Assembly: GCF_900182555.1 (NCBI RefSeq)
Contig: NZ_FXTH01000008.1
Location: forward strand, 62,001-126,000
Source: Fodinibius sediminis
GTDB lineage: Bacteria > Bacteroidota > Rhodothermia > Balneolales > Balneolaceae
DNA: 64,000 nucleotides
Direction of reading: 5' to 3'
A model generated the notes under the pieces. The model was not told the DNA's origin. It worked only from the letters and a program-made list of their open reading frames with translations, and searched no databases. A program made the position numbers and the translations under genes. Within the stretch, counting starts at the first letter, position 1. Every line of letters starts with the position of its first letter. Positions 44,179-53,794 of this stretch are shown here, in pieces.

Positions 44179-45311
44179 CAGCTCTCAACATTAACGTTAC
44201 CGGTGTCATTGAGCTTTTCATCAACAAAAGCTTTGAATTGTTGGCGAAAGTGCTTTTCATCAAAATGAGCAACTGAGTCAATTACACCCTCCCTATCAAA
44301 GGCCTGCTGCTCAAAAGTGGTTATCGCCTGTCGCAAGCTATCCGAGGTTTGCTCCTCAAAAAAGAGTCCATTCACTCCTTCCTTGATATAGTCCCGGGTT
44401 CCTCCTTTGGCAAATCCAATCACCGGTGTTCCCAGTGCCATCGCTTCAACGGGACTCATGCCGAAATCCTCTTCAGCGGCGAACAGGAACGCCTTGGCTT
44501 TGGCAACCAATTCGGTTTTCGTCTCCTCATCTACGAAGCCGAGGAAGGAAATGTTGTCGGATTTGGCTAGGGCCTTCAAGCGTTCACTGTCATTTCCAGC
44601 ACCGGCAATGAGTAGTTTACGATCTGGAAACTCGTTAAATGTTTCAATTAAGAGGTCTACTCTTTTGTATGGAACGAGCCGGCCAACCGTAATATAGTAA
44701 TCGCCGTTTTCAACCTGGGTATATTTATCACGATAGGCCTCGACCTTGATGGGAGGATGTATCACCCGGGCCGGCCGCCGGTAGATGTGTTCAATGCGCT
44801 TTTTAACAGTCGTGGAATTGGCGATAAAGTAATCTACCCGGTTTGCTGTGGCAACGTCCCAGATCCGCAGATAATTCATCACATAGCGTAAAATAGGCCG
44901 GGTGAAGCGCCCGATGTCGTTTTCATTGTACAGGTATTCATGGTATTTGACCCAGGCCTGTCGGATGGGAGTGTGCACATAGGATATGTGCAGGGTTTCG
45001 GGACGACATAATACCGCTTTGGCCCACAAGTAAGAACTGGAAATAACCAAATCATAGTCCCTCAGGTCAAAATCTTCAATATAGGTGGGATAAAAGGGGA
45101 GCAGCTTGCGATAATGCTTCCTTCGCCATCGCGAATCCCTGAGCTTGGGATGTTCCACCACCTTGTGATTGGCAAAATACTTATTCACAATCTCATCTTC
45201 CGCTATCATCGTGTAGATATCCGCGTCGGGGAAAAGAGAGGCAATTTGGTTGGTGACAATTTCCGCACCGCCGAATTGATTGAGAAAATCCGTAATGATG
45301 GCTGTCTTCAA
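44178..45311 (-). CDS. GT4-family glycosyltransferase (WbaZ-like)
   Basis: This cytoplasmic or membrane-associated GT-B enzyme, 377 residues, adds a sugar to a lipid-linked or surface glycan. The N-terminal half has NQFGGAEIVTNQIASLFPDAD near 11-31 and the characteristic SYVHTPIRQAW of WbaZ-like mannosyltransferases near 108. The C-terminal half has YYITVGRLVPYKRVDLLI and the nucleotide-sugar-binding EEDFGMSPVEAMALGTPVIG near 284. Neighbouring Wzi and sugar-transferase genes place it in surface polysaccharide assembly. The donor sugar is not known. Confidence 0.88.
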   Translation of the reverse strand: MKTAIITDFLNQFGGAEIVTNQIASLFPDADIYTMIAEDEIVNKYFANHKVVEHPKLRDSRWRRKHYRKLLPFYPTYIEDFDLRDYDLVISSSYLWAKAVLCRPETLHISYVHTPIRQAWVKYHEYLYNENDIGRFTRPILRYVMNYLRIWDVATANRVDYFIANSTTVKKRIEHIYRRPARVIHPPIKVEAYRDKYTQVENGDYYITVGRLVPYKRVDLLIETFNEFPDRKLLIAGAGNDSERLKALAKSDNISFLGFVDEETKTELVAKAKAFLFAAEEDFGMSPVEAMALGTPVIGFAKGGTRDYIKEGVNGLFFEEQTSDSLRQAITTFEQQAFDREGVIDSVAHFDEKHFRQQFKAFVDEKLNDTGNVNVES

Positions 45312-45459
45312 AATAGCAGATCGTAAAGGTTCAAAGTCAACAATGAGGAGGAGATGCCCCCCTATACACTATAAAATATAAATTCTAACACAAACGTTAC
45401 CGGATTTTCAGAGCGCTGCACTTTGTCTTCCCGGTTCCCGCTTGTTTCAGATCGGATGA

Positions 45460-45483
45460 AGAAAGGCAGCATGTCAAGCTGCT
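45460..45483 (-). terminator. Hairpin terminating the wzi pair
   Basis: Read on the minus strand, GCAGC-TTGACAT-GCTGC (45482-45466) begins right after the first Wzi stop codon and is followed by CTTTCTTC. The stem is short but well placed. Confidence 0.45.
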
Positions 45484-47292
45484 TTATTGAAACAGGTATT
45501 GGACGGATAGTTGATACTGCATATTAATGAGATCATCCTTGTAGCGGCCCTCCCAGCTGATTGGGAGTCGGCCATAATTAAAGCGTCCATAGTTATAGTT
45601 TTTATTCCATACCATGCTTGCGCCCAGCAAAAGGTTGGAAATGCGATACTTACCGTTAAGGCCGATATTGAGTTTCACCTGGTGACGGTACTGATCTTTA
45701 AAGCCTCCCAGGGGATACCATCGCTGGTTGAATTCAAAATGAAGATGGTCATTTTCAACCATTCGCTGGGCGAAAATTCCGACCTTGCCGTTCTTAAAAT
45801 AGCCGTCGATGCCAATGTACTGGCTGCTGGAGCCGGGCCCAATAGCAGCCCCCAGTACCTGTCCCCGGTTGGTATGCCCCTGCTTAACCTTCTTGTGTGT
45901 GTAGTAGTAGGTCTGTGGACGAACATCATCTACGCGAGGGGGGATCAGGGAGTTGATCTCCGCATTAACCTTGACAAAGTCTATCCAGCTGCTCTGTAGG
46001 ATTTTTTGGGCGCCCAGCGTGTAGGCCCGGCCGTGCTGCGGCTCCATCAGAAAATCCCGAAAATTCCAGTTATGATCCTCTTTGTAAAATTCCCCGTAAA
46101 ATTCGGCATCACTTTCGGGAAGGACCCACCGAAAAAATACGGACGAAAGAGCATTTTTTTCCTGGTAGTGACTGGCATCCCTGAATCCGTCCAATACCTT
46201 CTCTTCAGGATTGGGAAAGGAGCGGAAAATAGCAAAGTAGTCTGCGGCTTTGAGCCCTTCGTCCGGTATATACTGATGGATGATACGGCTGGTGCCCACA
46301 TGAAAATTCGGAAGAAAAGAGGGGGAGTATACGATATTCAGCCCGTTCATAAAGCGCTTGCGCTGATAGCGTTTTCCGAGGTCAAAATAGCCAGAGTCAC
46401 GCGGCCAGCCCCAGATCCATTTTAGCTGGAGGTGGCCGATATTCCAGGGAAGTTCGAAGGGGGCGCGCGTCCCGAGGAAGGCGTGGGGCACGCCGGGGGC
46501 GTTATTGCTCATGGTCAGGGCATATTGCACGCCGGGGCCCCACCAGAGAGGTTCGGAACTTAATCCCAGTTCCAGGCCCTGGGCATGAAATCGTACGGAT
46601 GAGTGTCCCCAGTCGTAGGTTGAATAGCTGTCGGGTCCAAACCGGTAAGGGCGGTCAATACGCTGTGCTAGGGTATCCTCGGGGAGCGTACCTTCGGCTA
46701 CATAGCGGATATCGCCGTCGCGTTCGACGGGGACAAAGCGTGGAACCCGGAACTTTTTATTCTGCTGATAGATAATGTGCGGTCGAAAATTAATATCCAG
46801 AAAGTGGGAGGTCAGGTGGAAGCCCCCCTGAAATTCGGTATTCATCCCCCGGCCATACCAGGCGGCTCCATTATTCTCTCCATATGGCAGCTCATTGTTA
46901 TAGGTGCCGGCCAGCCGGGGTTCATAGAAGCCGAGCGTAAAATCATCAGAGAGCTCAATCGAGGGCGACTGTAGTGGCTGTGCCCACCAGGCAGCCGATG
47001 TTCCCGCGTTCTGAACGGTCTTTTGGTAGCTGCTGTGACTGACAGGACGATTCATAAAAGAGATTTCAGCAGTAGAGTCGGACATCAGCTGGAGCAGCCG
47101 AAACTGGGTGTCCCGGAAATCGCCCACGGGAATAGTTTGGGCACTCAGATGCAGGGGAGCTGCTGCAATAAGCGCTATAAGCAAAAGGACTATTGCCTTG
47201 TATTTGGTAGTCGCTGTATACAATAAGGTGGAGATCAAACTATTGGGTTTTATGATTCCGAGAACTTCGTTTGGTTGATTGCCGGTCCGCAT
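45484..47292 (-). CDS. wzi: Capsule assembly protein of the Wzi family (second gene of pair)
   Basis: Wzi-type proteins are outer-membrane beta-barrels that hold capsule at the surface. The 602-residue product has a long N-terminal lead (about 32 residues) before a hydrophobic signal (IVLLLIALIAAAPLHLSAQ). Barrel strands follow, including the family-typical LWWGPGVQYALTMSNN and WGWPRDS. It is about 30 residues longer than its upstream paralogue, mostly at the N-terminus, so an internal start is possible. It begins 7 bases after the stop of that paralogue and is followed by a hairpin. Substrate is unknown. Confidence 0.85.
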   Translation of the reverse strand: MRTGNQPNEVLGIIKPNSLISTLLYTATTKYKAIVLLLIALIAAAPLHLSAQTIPVGDFRDTQFRLLQLMSDSTAEISFMNRPVSHSSYQKTVQNAGTSAAWWAQPLQSPSIELSDDFTLGFYEPRLAGTYNNELPYGENNGAAWYGRGMNTEFQGGFHLTSHFLDINFRPHIIYQQNKKFRVPRFVPVERDGDIRYVAEGTLPEDTLAQRIDRPYRFGPDSYSTYDWGHSSVRFHAQGLELGLSSEPLWWGPGVQYALTMSNNAPGVPHAFLGTRAPFELPWNIGHLQLKWIWGWPRDSGYFDLGKRYQRKRFMNGLNIVYSPSFLPNFHVGTSRIIHQYIPDEGLKAADYFAIFRSFPNPEEKVLDGFRDASHYQEKNALSSVFFRWVLPESDAEFYGEFYKEDHNWNFRDFLMEPQHGRAYTLGAQKILQSSWIDFVKVNAEINSLIPPRVDDVRPQTYYYTHKKVKQGHTNRGQVLGAAIGPGSSSQYIGIDGYFKNGKVGIFAQRMVENDHLHFEFNQRWYPLGGFKDQYRHQVKLNIGLNGKYRISNLLLGASMVWNKNYNYGRFNYGRLPISWEGRYKDDLINMQYQLSVQYLFQ

Positions 47293-47298
47293 CTTCGA

Positions 47299-49023
47299 TT
47301 ATTGAAAATTAAAGAGATAGCGGGCGGAGAACTGCAGCTGCATGTTGAGCCTGTCTTTCTTCTCAACGGTGTCGAAATCAACATCCAATTTGCCATAATC
47401 ATATCGCCCGTAATTGTAGTTTTTGTTCCAAATCAATTTGGCTCCCAGCAACAGAGGGCCGGTTTTGTAGGAACCCTGCAACCCAATATTCAAATTGATG
47501 CGGTGCCGCCAGATGTCTTTATATCCGGTACCCAGATCGGGCCGATCATAATATTCATAATGGAAGAAATCATTTTCAGCCACGCGCTGAACAAATAATC
47601 CGAGCATGCCTTCCTGGAAATAGCCTTCGGCGCCGATGTACTGGCTGCTGGAGCCGGGCCCGATAGCAGCTCCCAGCACCTGCCCCTCGCTGGTATGCCC
47701 CTGCTTGATTTTGGCATGTCGGTAATAGTAGGTTTGGGGACGCACCTCGTCAATCCTGTTGGGAACCAGTGAATTGATTTCGGCATTCAGCTTGACAAAG
47801 TCGATCCAGTTGCTCTCCACAATCTTTTGAGCGCCCAGCGTATAGGCCCGGTCGTGGTCCGGTTCCATCATAAAGTCGCGCAGGTCATAGTTATGGTCTT
47901 CCCGGAAATATTCTCCATAAATCTCGGCATTGCTTTCAGGGAAAACCCATCGGAAGTAGACCGAAGCCAGCTGGTTTTTTGTATCGTTGAGCCCTCTGCT
48001 GTCCGATTCGTCCTGTCTGGTTTTCTGAAAGGCCTGGATGATATCAAAGAAATCGTCGGCGTCGAGCCCGCTTTCAGGCACATACTGGTGGAATGAGCGG
48101 GTTAATCCCACGGTCAGGTTTGGGATGAAAGAGGGGGAATAGCTGAAGTTAAGAGCATTAAGGAACCGCTGGTTGTTGTTCCGGCTAAAATACTTTGAAT
48201 CGCGCGGCCAGCCCCAGACCCAGCGAAATTCAATAGCCCCGATGTTCAGGGGCAGGGGGATGGGAGCGCGCGTGCCCCAGAAAAGATGGGGGATGCCGGC
48301 GGCATTATTGCTCATCATCAGCGCATACTGTACCCCGGGTCCCCACCAGAGCGACTCCGTACTGGCCCCGGCCTCAATCCCTTTATAGTGAATGCGGGCC
48401 GAGGAGTGGCCCAGGCTAAAATCACTGTTCGAATCAGGACCAAACCGGAAGGGCATGTCAATATTGGAGAAAATAGCGGTATATCTGGGATTCCCCTCGC
48501 TGTCAGTCGGGATAAAACGCGGCGTGGGAAAATCCCGGTTCTGGGTGTAGATAAGATGCGGTCGAAAGGTAAGGGTGAGGTAATCCGAGGTGAGATAAAA
48601 CCCACCTTTTAATTCACTGTTAAGACCGCGGCCATACCATGCAGCGTCATTATTTTCGCTGTACGGAAGGCTGCTGTTGTAGGTATTGGTCAATACCGGC
48701 TCATATATTCCTGCTTCAAAGAAGTCAAAAAAAGTGGTCCGGGGGCCTTCCAATGACCGGGACCACCAGGCGTTGGCCGGGGGGGAAAACTGGCTTGTCA
48801 GAGCCCGGTAGTCAGGCATCCAGAGCGGACGGTTGGTAAGGGAGGTTGCTATGGTGGAATCTGAAAGAAGCTGTAAGGTTCGGTACTGGTTATCCTTGAT
48901 GTCGCCAACCGGAACAGGCTGTGCGAAAAGGTGTTGCACGGGAAAGGCCCACAGGATAAAGACACACAGGGCCAGCTTGGCACATGCAATAACTGAAGAG
49001 GAAAAAACTTTTTTACGACTCAA
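47299..49023 (-). CDS. wzi: Capsule assembly protein of the Wzi family (first gene of pair)
   Basis: This is a 574-residue Wzi-type outer-membrane barrel with a signal peptide (about 1-35, ending HLFAQ). The start is a TTG at 49023; no ATG or GTG precedes the signal peptide in frame. It is a paralogue of the next gene. In the window around WWGPGVQYAL and GWPRDS, 40 of 57 residues match by eye. Other shared blocks are AWYGRGLNSELKGGFYLTSD and RVDEVRPQTYYY-like and GQVLGAAIGPGSSSQYIG. Tandem duplication with divergence is the simplest history. Both probably display surface polysaccharide made by the neighbouring enzymes. Confidence 0.85.
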   Translation of the reverse strand: MSRKKVFSSSVIACAKLALCVFILWAFPVQHLFAQPVPVGDIKDNQYRTLQLLSDSTIATSLTNRPLWMPDYRALTSQFSPPANAWWSRSLEGPRTTFFDFFEAGIYEPVLTNTYNSSLPYSENNDAAWYGRGLNSELKGGFYLTSDYLTLTFRPHLIYTQNRDFPTPRFIPTDSEGNPRYTAIFSNIDMPFRFGPDSNSDFSLGHSSARIHYKGIEAGASTESLWWGPGVQYALMMSNNAAGIPHLFWGTRAPIPLPLNIGAIEFRWVWGWPRDSKYFSRNNNQRFLNALNFSYSPSFIPNLTVGLTRSFHQYVPESGLDADDFFDIIQAFQKTRQDESDSRGLNDTKNQLASVYFRWVFPESNAEIYGEYFREDHNYDLRDFMMEPDHDRAYTLGAQKIVESNWIDFVKLNAEINSLVPNRIDEVRPQTYYYRHAKIKQGHTSEGQVLGAAIGPGSSSQYIGAEGYFQEGMLGLFVQRVAENDFFHYEYYDRPDLGTGYKDIWRHRINLNIGLQGSYKTGPLLLGAKLIWNKNYNYGRYDYGKLDVDFDTVEKKDRLNMQLQFSARYLFNFQ

Positions 49024-49204
49024 GGTAATCTTGGCTAATTGTTAAATGGACCAAAGTAAAAGAATGTGGCTAAAATAGCTAAAATCTATTGAGACCTACC
49101 CGAATCTGGATAGCCTTTTTTAATGCTTTTTGTTCCCGAACCGATGGAATCGTAAAGTTTCGTCAGTGAAGGCTGATCTCCAGCGGCTCAGGAGGTAAAA
49201 TGAA

Positions 49205-49264
49205 ATGAACAAATTTGAAAACTTAGAATATTTCTTTTTCTTAATCACGGTCCGAAATTATTAA
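49205..49264 (+). CDS. Possible 19-residue leader peptide before the SLC13 permease
   Basis: A short frame (MNKFENLEYFFFLITVRNY) starts at 49205, nine bases after a strong GGAGGT, and ends 20 bases before the permease start. The permease itself has no clear Shine-Dalgarno. It could act as a coupling or attenuating leader. The short length means chance is not excluded. Confidence 0.3.
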   Translation: MNKFENLEYFFFLITVRNY

Positions 49265-49284
49265 CCAATCTGAACCAACAATTC

Positions 49285-51054
49285 ATGACTCTAGCTGGAT
49301 GGACGGTTGTTGCCGTCATCGTATTGTGTTTGATTCTACTTATCAAGACGCGTATTTCTGCGGATGTTATTTTTCTGGGCGGACTTACCATTTTGATTGT
49401 CAGCCAGGTAGTACCTGCCTCCGAAGCCTTGACCGGCTTCTCCAATGAGGGGATGCTAACGGTGGCGGCTTTATATGTTGTGGCCGCCGGCCTGAAAGAA
49501 ACCGGGGCCATTCAGTATGTTGTGAATAAGATTATTGGTCGCTCCAGGAGCATTCGGCGCGCCCAGCTGAGGGTGATGGCCCCGGTCATGGTGTTGAGTG
49601 CCTTTTTGAATAATACCCCTGTTGTAGCTTCTTTTATTCCGGCGCTGGAAGATTGGGCCCGAAAAAATCGCATCCCCGCTTCAAAAATTTTGATTCCACT
49701 CAGCTATGCGGCTATTCTGGGCGGGACGTGTACCCTTATAGGGACCAGCACCAATCTCATTGTAAATGGACTCCTGATTGAAGAAACGGCGGCAGGCTCA
49801 CTCGGAATTTTTGAACCTGCTCTTGTGGGGATTCCCTGCGCTATAGCCGGCTTTCTTTATCTGGCCGTATTCGGTCGAAAGCTGCTTCCCATTCGAGGAT
49901 CCGGTTTTGATACGTTTAAAGACCCTCGCGAATATACGATAGAGATGCTGGTGGATACCGAAAGCCCGATGGTGGGACAGACGGTTGAAGAAGCTGGACT
50001 TCGCAACCTGCCCGGCCTCTTTCTGGTTGAAATATACCGCGAGGGTCAGATTATGGCGGCAGTAGATCCGGAAATAAGATTAAATGGAAATGACCGGTTG
50101 ATTTTCACGGGTATAGTAGATTCTATTATAGATCTGCAGCAGACCAATGGACTGAGTCCGGCCACGGACCAGCTGTTCAAGCTTGATTCTTCACGCCGGG
50201 AACACCTTCTTATTGAAGCCGTGGTATCGCCTACTCACCCGATTAATGGACGCACGATAAAAGAGGGCCGATTCCGCAACTTGTATGATGCTGTAGTGTT
50301 GGCGGTGGCGCGCAACGGGGAACGGGTCAAGGAGAAGATCGGGGATATTGAACTTCAAACAGGAGATACACTCCTGTTGGAGGCTCATCCCAATTTCTTA
50401 CAACAGTACCGAAATTCCAGTGACTATTATTTGATAAGTGGCATCAGTAATTCCAGTCCCCCGAATTATGAAAAATCAGGCGTCGCATGGGCTACCCTGG
50501 GCGTTATGATAGGATCAGTTGCCCTGGGACTCCTGTCTATGTTTCAGGCTTCCTTTTTAGCGGCCGGAATGATGATTCTATTTCGATGCTGCCGGGCGGC
50601 TGAAGCGAAAAGCTATATTGACTGGTCGGTGCTGCTGGTCATTGCGGCTTCGCTCGGGATCGGTAATGCCATGCAGGAAACAGGGGCTGCAGCGACGCTG
50701 GCCGAAGGTTTTCTGGGGTTTGTAGAATCAAATCCCTATGGAGCTCTGATAGGTACTTATATTGCTACATGGATACTTACTGAAATGATTACCAATAATG
50801 CGGCGGCGGTTCTTATTTTCCCGATTGCTGTCTCCATGGCGGCATCGTTTGGCGTCAATTACATGCCTTTTGTTATCACCATTATCATGGCTGCTTCTGC
50901 CAGTTTCTCAACCCCCATTGGATATCAGACAAACCTGATGGTCTACGGACCGGGAGGGTACAAGTTTACGGATTTTACGAAAATTGGCCTCCCCCTGAAT
51001 CTTATTGTTGCAACAATTACAATTATACTGGTTCCGATGATTTGGCCGTTTTAG
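49285..51054 (+). CDS. SLC13/DASS-family transporter with RCK_C domains, probable sulfate permease
   Basis: This 589-residue inner-membrane transporter has about ten helices split by a cytoplasmic insert. The first half carries LNNTPVVASFIPALEDW near 113 and the sodium-site motif GGTCTLIGTSTNLIVNG near 150. The central insert (about 205-385) contains two TrkA-C/RCK_C regulatory domains (MVGQTVEEAGLRNLPGLFL; INGRTIKEGRFRNLYDAV). The C-terminal repeat has MITNNAAAVLIFPIA and ASFSTPIGYQTNLMVYG. The fold transports di/tricarboxylates or sulfate; sulfate is favoured because cysQ, cysC, cysD and cysN follow on the same strand. Confidence 0.85.
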   Translation: MTLAGWTVVAVIVLCLILLIKTRISADVIFLGGLTILIVSQVVPASEALTGFSNEGMLTVAALYVVAAGLKETGAIQYVVNKIIGRSRSIRRAQLRVMAPVMVLSAFLNNTPVVASFIPALEDWARKNRIPASKILIPLSYAAILGGTCTLIGTSTNLIVNGLLIEETAAGSLGIFEPALVGIPCAIAGFLYLAVFGRKLLPIRGSGFDTFKDPREYTIEMLVDTESPMVGQTVEEAGLRNLPGLFLVEIYREGQIMAAVDPEIRLNGNDRLIFTGIVDSIIDLQQTNGLSPATDQLFKLDSSRREHLLIEAVVSPTHPINGRTIKEGRFRNLYDAVVLAVARNGERVKEKIGDIELQTGDTLLLEAHPNFLQQYRNSSDYYLISGISNSSPPNYEKSGVAWATLGVMIGSVALGLLSMFQASFLAAGMMILFRCCRAAEAKSYIDWSVLLVIAASLGIGNAMQETGAAATLAEGFLGFVESNPYGALIGTYIATWILTEMITNNAAAVLIFPIAVSMAASFGVNYMPFVITIIMAASASFSTPIGYQTNLMVYGPGGYKFTDFTKIGLPLNLIVATITIILVPMIWPF

Positions 51055-51162
51055 TTTAAAACCGGGAATAGCCGGGTATGAAAATGATCTACAGGAACAT
51101 TTTGAATTCATGCCAATACAATTAGAGGGTATTTTTATTATTCAAAAATCTTAAATCAGGAA

Positions 51163-51179
51163 TATTTTTGCTATATTTG
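51163..51179 (+). promoter_or_regulatory. Two possible -7 boxes upstream of cysQ
   Basis: TATTTTTG (51163-51170) and TATATTTG (51172-51179) both fit TAnnTTTG, about 43-52 bases before the cysQ start. A matching -33 TTTG is not evident. They suggest cysQ can be transcribed separately from the permease. Confidence 0.4.
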
Positions 51180-51221
51180 CTGCCCCTGAATCACAGTTAA
51201 TTGAAGAGACCATAAATTTAG

Positions 51222-51986
51222 ATGTTGAAGGAAATTATTGAGACCGCTCAAAAGGCGGGTGAAGCTATTCTCGAGTTCTATGGTGATGAGATAGATGTCA
51301 TGCACAAGGATGATGACTCGCCCCTGACAAAAGCTGATTTGGCTGCCCATCGAATTATCATCGACGCTTTGAAAAAAATCGATCCGGATACGCCGGTTAT
51401 TTCTGAGGAATCAGGTATTCCTGATTATGAAAACCGCAAGGATTGGAAAACGTTCTGGATTGTGGATCCGCTCGATGGAACGAAGGAGTTTATAAAAAAG
51501 AATGGCGAGTTTACCGTCAATATCGCCCTCATTGATGAGGGGGTTCCTGTTTTGGGGGTTGTCTATGTTCCGGATCAAAAAACGACCTATTACGCGACGA
51601 AGGAAGCGGGGGCGTACAAACAGGTGAACGATGAGGCTCCGCGACGTATTTATTCTGAGTCCAGCAGCAGGGAAAAGAAATTGTCGGCCGTTCAGAGTCG
51701 CTCACATGGATCCGACAGTTTGATAAGCCAGCTGCAGGAAAAAGGCCTGGAGGTTACAGAAACCGTTCCGGCGGGCAGTTCAATTAAGTTTTGTCTGGTA
51801 GCTGAAGGAAAAGCTGATATTTATCCGCGTATGGGACCGACGATGGAATGGGATGTGGCCGCCGGTGATTGTGTCTATCGCTATTCGGCCCGTGATGGGA
51901 TGCACGCATCTCCGTTGACCTACAACAAGCCGGATTTAAAAAACAGTGGTTTCCTGATTGGGCTCGAGGAACAGATTGAACTTTAA
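51222..51986 (+). CDS. cysQ: 3'(2'),5'-bisphosphate nucleotidase
   Basis: CysQ removes the 3'-phosphate from PAP (the by-product of PAPS use) or PAPS, preventing toxic build-up. The 254-residue cytoplasmic enzyme is of the inositol-monophosphatase superfamily, with metal-site motifs SEES at 61-64 and VDPLDGTKEF at 81-90. The GSSIKFCLVAEGKADIYPRMGPTMEWD segment is typical of CysQ and separates it from the HisN-type paralogue elsewhere in the window. It precedes cysC, so it serves PAPS turnover. Confidence 0.94.
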   Translation: MLKEIIETAQKAGEAILEFYGDEIDVMHKDDDSPLTKADLAAHRIIIDALKKIDPDTPVISEESGIPDYENRKDWKTFWIVDPLDGTKEFIKKNGEFTVNIALIDEGVPVLGVVYVPDQKTTYYATKEAGAYKQVNDEAPRRIYSESSSREKKLSAVQSRSHGSDSLISQLQEKGLEVTETVPAGSSIKFCLVAEGKADIYPRMGPTMEWDVAAGDCVYRYSARDGMHASPLTYNKPDLKNSGFLIGLEEQIEL

Positions 51987-52114
51987 TTAGCTTTTGTTGA
52001 CAAAAGGCTGTTTCAGGATATTTGGGAGGGCTTCCCGGGCAAACATGCGAAAATGATCAGTGAATTTAAGCAACCACAATAATACATTAAACGGAATAAA
52101 AGTATATTTACGCA

Positions 52115-52645
52115 ATGTCAGAAGAAAAGAAGTTAAAGCCGGCTGTTCTCTGGTTTACCGGTTTGTCGGGATCTGGAAAAAGTACAATATCGGAAAAGGT
52201 ATACCCGGCCCTGAAAGAGCTCGGCTACCGGGTTGAACATCTGGACGGAGATGCCATCCGCGAGATTTTCCCGAAAACGGGTTTCAGCAAAGAAGAGCGG
52301 AATGCTCACGTCAAAAGAGTGGGATATATCGCCAGCCGGCTTCAGGCGCACGATGTCTTTGTCATTGGTTCGTTTATATCTCCCTATCGGGAAGCACGGG
52401 ATTTCGTGCGCGAGATGTGCGGGGATTTTGTGGAAATTCATGTATCCACGCCGCTCGAAGTATGCGAAGAACGGGACGTCAAGGGGCTCTACGCCAAAGC
52501 ACGGAAAGGGGAGATCGATAATTTCACCGGCATCAGTGACCCTTATGAGGAACCGGAAAATCCAGAGCTTACCATAGATACGACAGATATTACACCGGAG
52601 GAAGGCGTACAGATGGTTCTGGACTATCTCAGAAATAGAGACTAG
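52115..52645 (+). CDS. cysC: Adenylyl-sulfate (APS) kinase
   Basis: CysC phosphorylates APS at the 3'-position to give PAPS. The 176-residue protein is close to the minimal family size. It has the P-loop GLSGSGKST (16-24), LDGDAIRE (43-50), the FSKEERNAHVKRVGYIASRL segment and SFISPYREARDFVRE. The C-terminal GLYAKARKGEIDNFTGISDPYE is the usual substrate lid. It is a stand-alone enzyme, not fused to CysN. It lies 128 bases after cysQ and 165 before cysD. Confidence 0.96.
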   Translation: MSEEKKLKPAVLWFTGLSGSGKSTISEKVYPALKELGYRVEHLDGDAIREIFPKTGFSKEERNAHVKRVGYIASRLQAHDVFVIGSFISPYREARDFVREMCGDFVEIHVSTPLEVCEERDVKGLYAKARKGEIDNFTGISDPYEEPENPELTIDTTDITPEEGVQMVLDYLRNRD

Positions 52646-52810
52646 AACCAGGCAGGTGTGTTCTCTCAAGAATCATAGGATGAAACATTCCTGCTTCTAA
52701 ATAAATAAGAAGAGTACAATAAAAACTGTTGGAGACGTTCTCTAATGGTATTTATATCTATTAATGCTTAGTTTTAGCAGCTTTGTAAAATAAATCAATG
52801 AACTTGTTGT

Positions 52811-53716
52811 ATGCGAAAGTATAAGTTAAGCCACATTCGGCAGTTAGAAGCTGAATCTATTCACATTATGAGAGAGGTTGCCGCCCAGTTTGAAAACCCG
52901 GTTCTTATGTTTTCGGGTGGGAAAGACTCTATCACCATGGCCCGCCTGGCAGAGAAGGCATTTTGGCCGGGCAAGATTCCATTTCCATTTTTACATGTGG
53001 ACACCGGTCACAATTTTGATGAAACCATTGAGTTTCGTGATCAGCTGATGGATCACCTGGGCGTTCGCCTGATTGTGGCCAAGGTACAGGACCTGATCGA
53101 CTCCGGACGGGTTAAAGAGGAAAACGGCCCCAATGCCAGTCGAAACAAACTGCAGATTCCCGCCCTTCTGGATGCGCTCGAGGAGCACGGCTTTGATGCG
53201 GCCTTTGGTGGGGCCCGCCGGGACGAGGAAAAAGCACGTGCCAAGGAGCGTTTCTTCTCTCACCGGGATGAGTTCGGCCAGTGGGACCCCAAGAACCAGC
53301 GGCCGGAACTTTGGAATTTGTATAACGGCCGGAAAAACCACGGCGAGCATTTCCGGGTATTTCCATTGAGTAATTGGACTGAGATGGATGTATGGCAGTA
53401 CATTGCGGCAGAAGAAATTGACATTCCCAGCTTGTATCTCGCCCACGAACGCGAAGTTGTGGAACGGGAAGACACTTATTTAGCCAAGTCCAAGTATATT
53501 ACCCTGAGTAAAGAGGAAGAATATGAGATGCAAACCGTCCGTTTCCGGACCATTGGAGATATGACTTGTACCGGGGCTTTCAAGTCGCAGGCATCCACCG
53601 TACCGCAGATTATTGAAGAGGTTGCTTCCGCACGTATCACCGAACGAGGCAACCGAACCGATGACAAACGGGCCGAGGCTGCCATGGAGGAACGTAAAAA
53701 GCAGGGATATTTCTAA
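52811..53716 (+). CDS. cysD: Sulfate adenylyltransferase subunit 2
   Basis: CysD carries the ATP-pyrophosphatase site that forms APS from sulfate and ATP, in complex with the GTPase CysN. The 301-residue length is normal. The PP-loop is SGGKDS at 35-40. GGARRDEEKARAKERFFS near 136 and WTEMDVWQYIAAEEIDIPSLY near 190 are family hallmarks. The C-terminus carries a basic tail ending in YF. cysN starts 78 bases downstream. Confidence 0.96.
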   Translation: MRKYKLSHIRQLEAESIHIMREVAAQFENPVLMFSGGKDSITMARLAEKAFWPGKIPFPFLHVDTGHNFDETIEFRDQLMDHLGVRLIVAKVQDLIDSGRVKEENGPNASRNKLQIPALLDALEEHGFDAAFGGARRDEEKARAKERFFSHRDEFGQWDPKNQRPELWNLYNGRKNHGEHFRVFPLSNWTEMDVWQYIAAEEIDIPSLYLAHEREVVEREDTYLAKSKYITLSKEEEYEMQTVRFRTIGDMTCTGAFKSQASTVPQIIEEVASARITERGNRTDDKRAEAAMEERKKQGYF

Positions 53717-53794
53717 AGAAGGATTTTTTTGGAAGCCCGTGACTGCACCAATACAAAATTGCGAAATTAATTTATAGCAAATTCTACTGATAGC

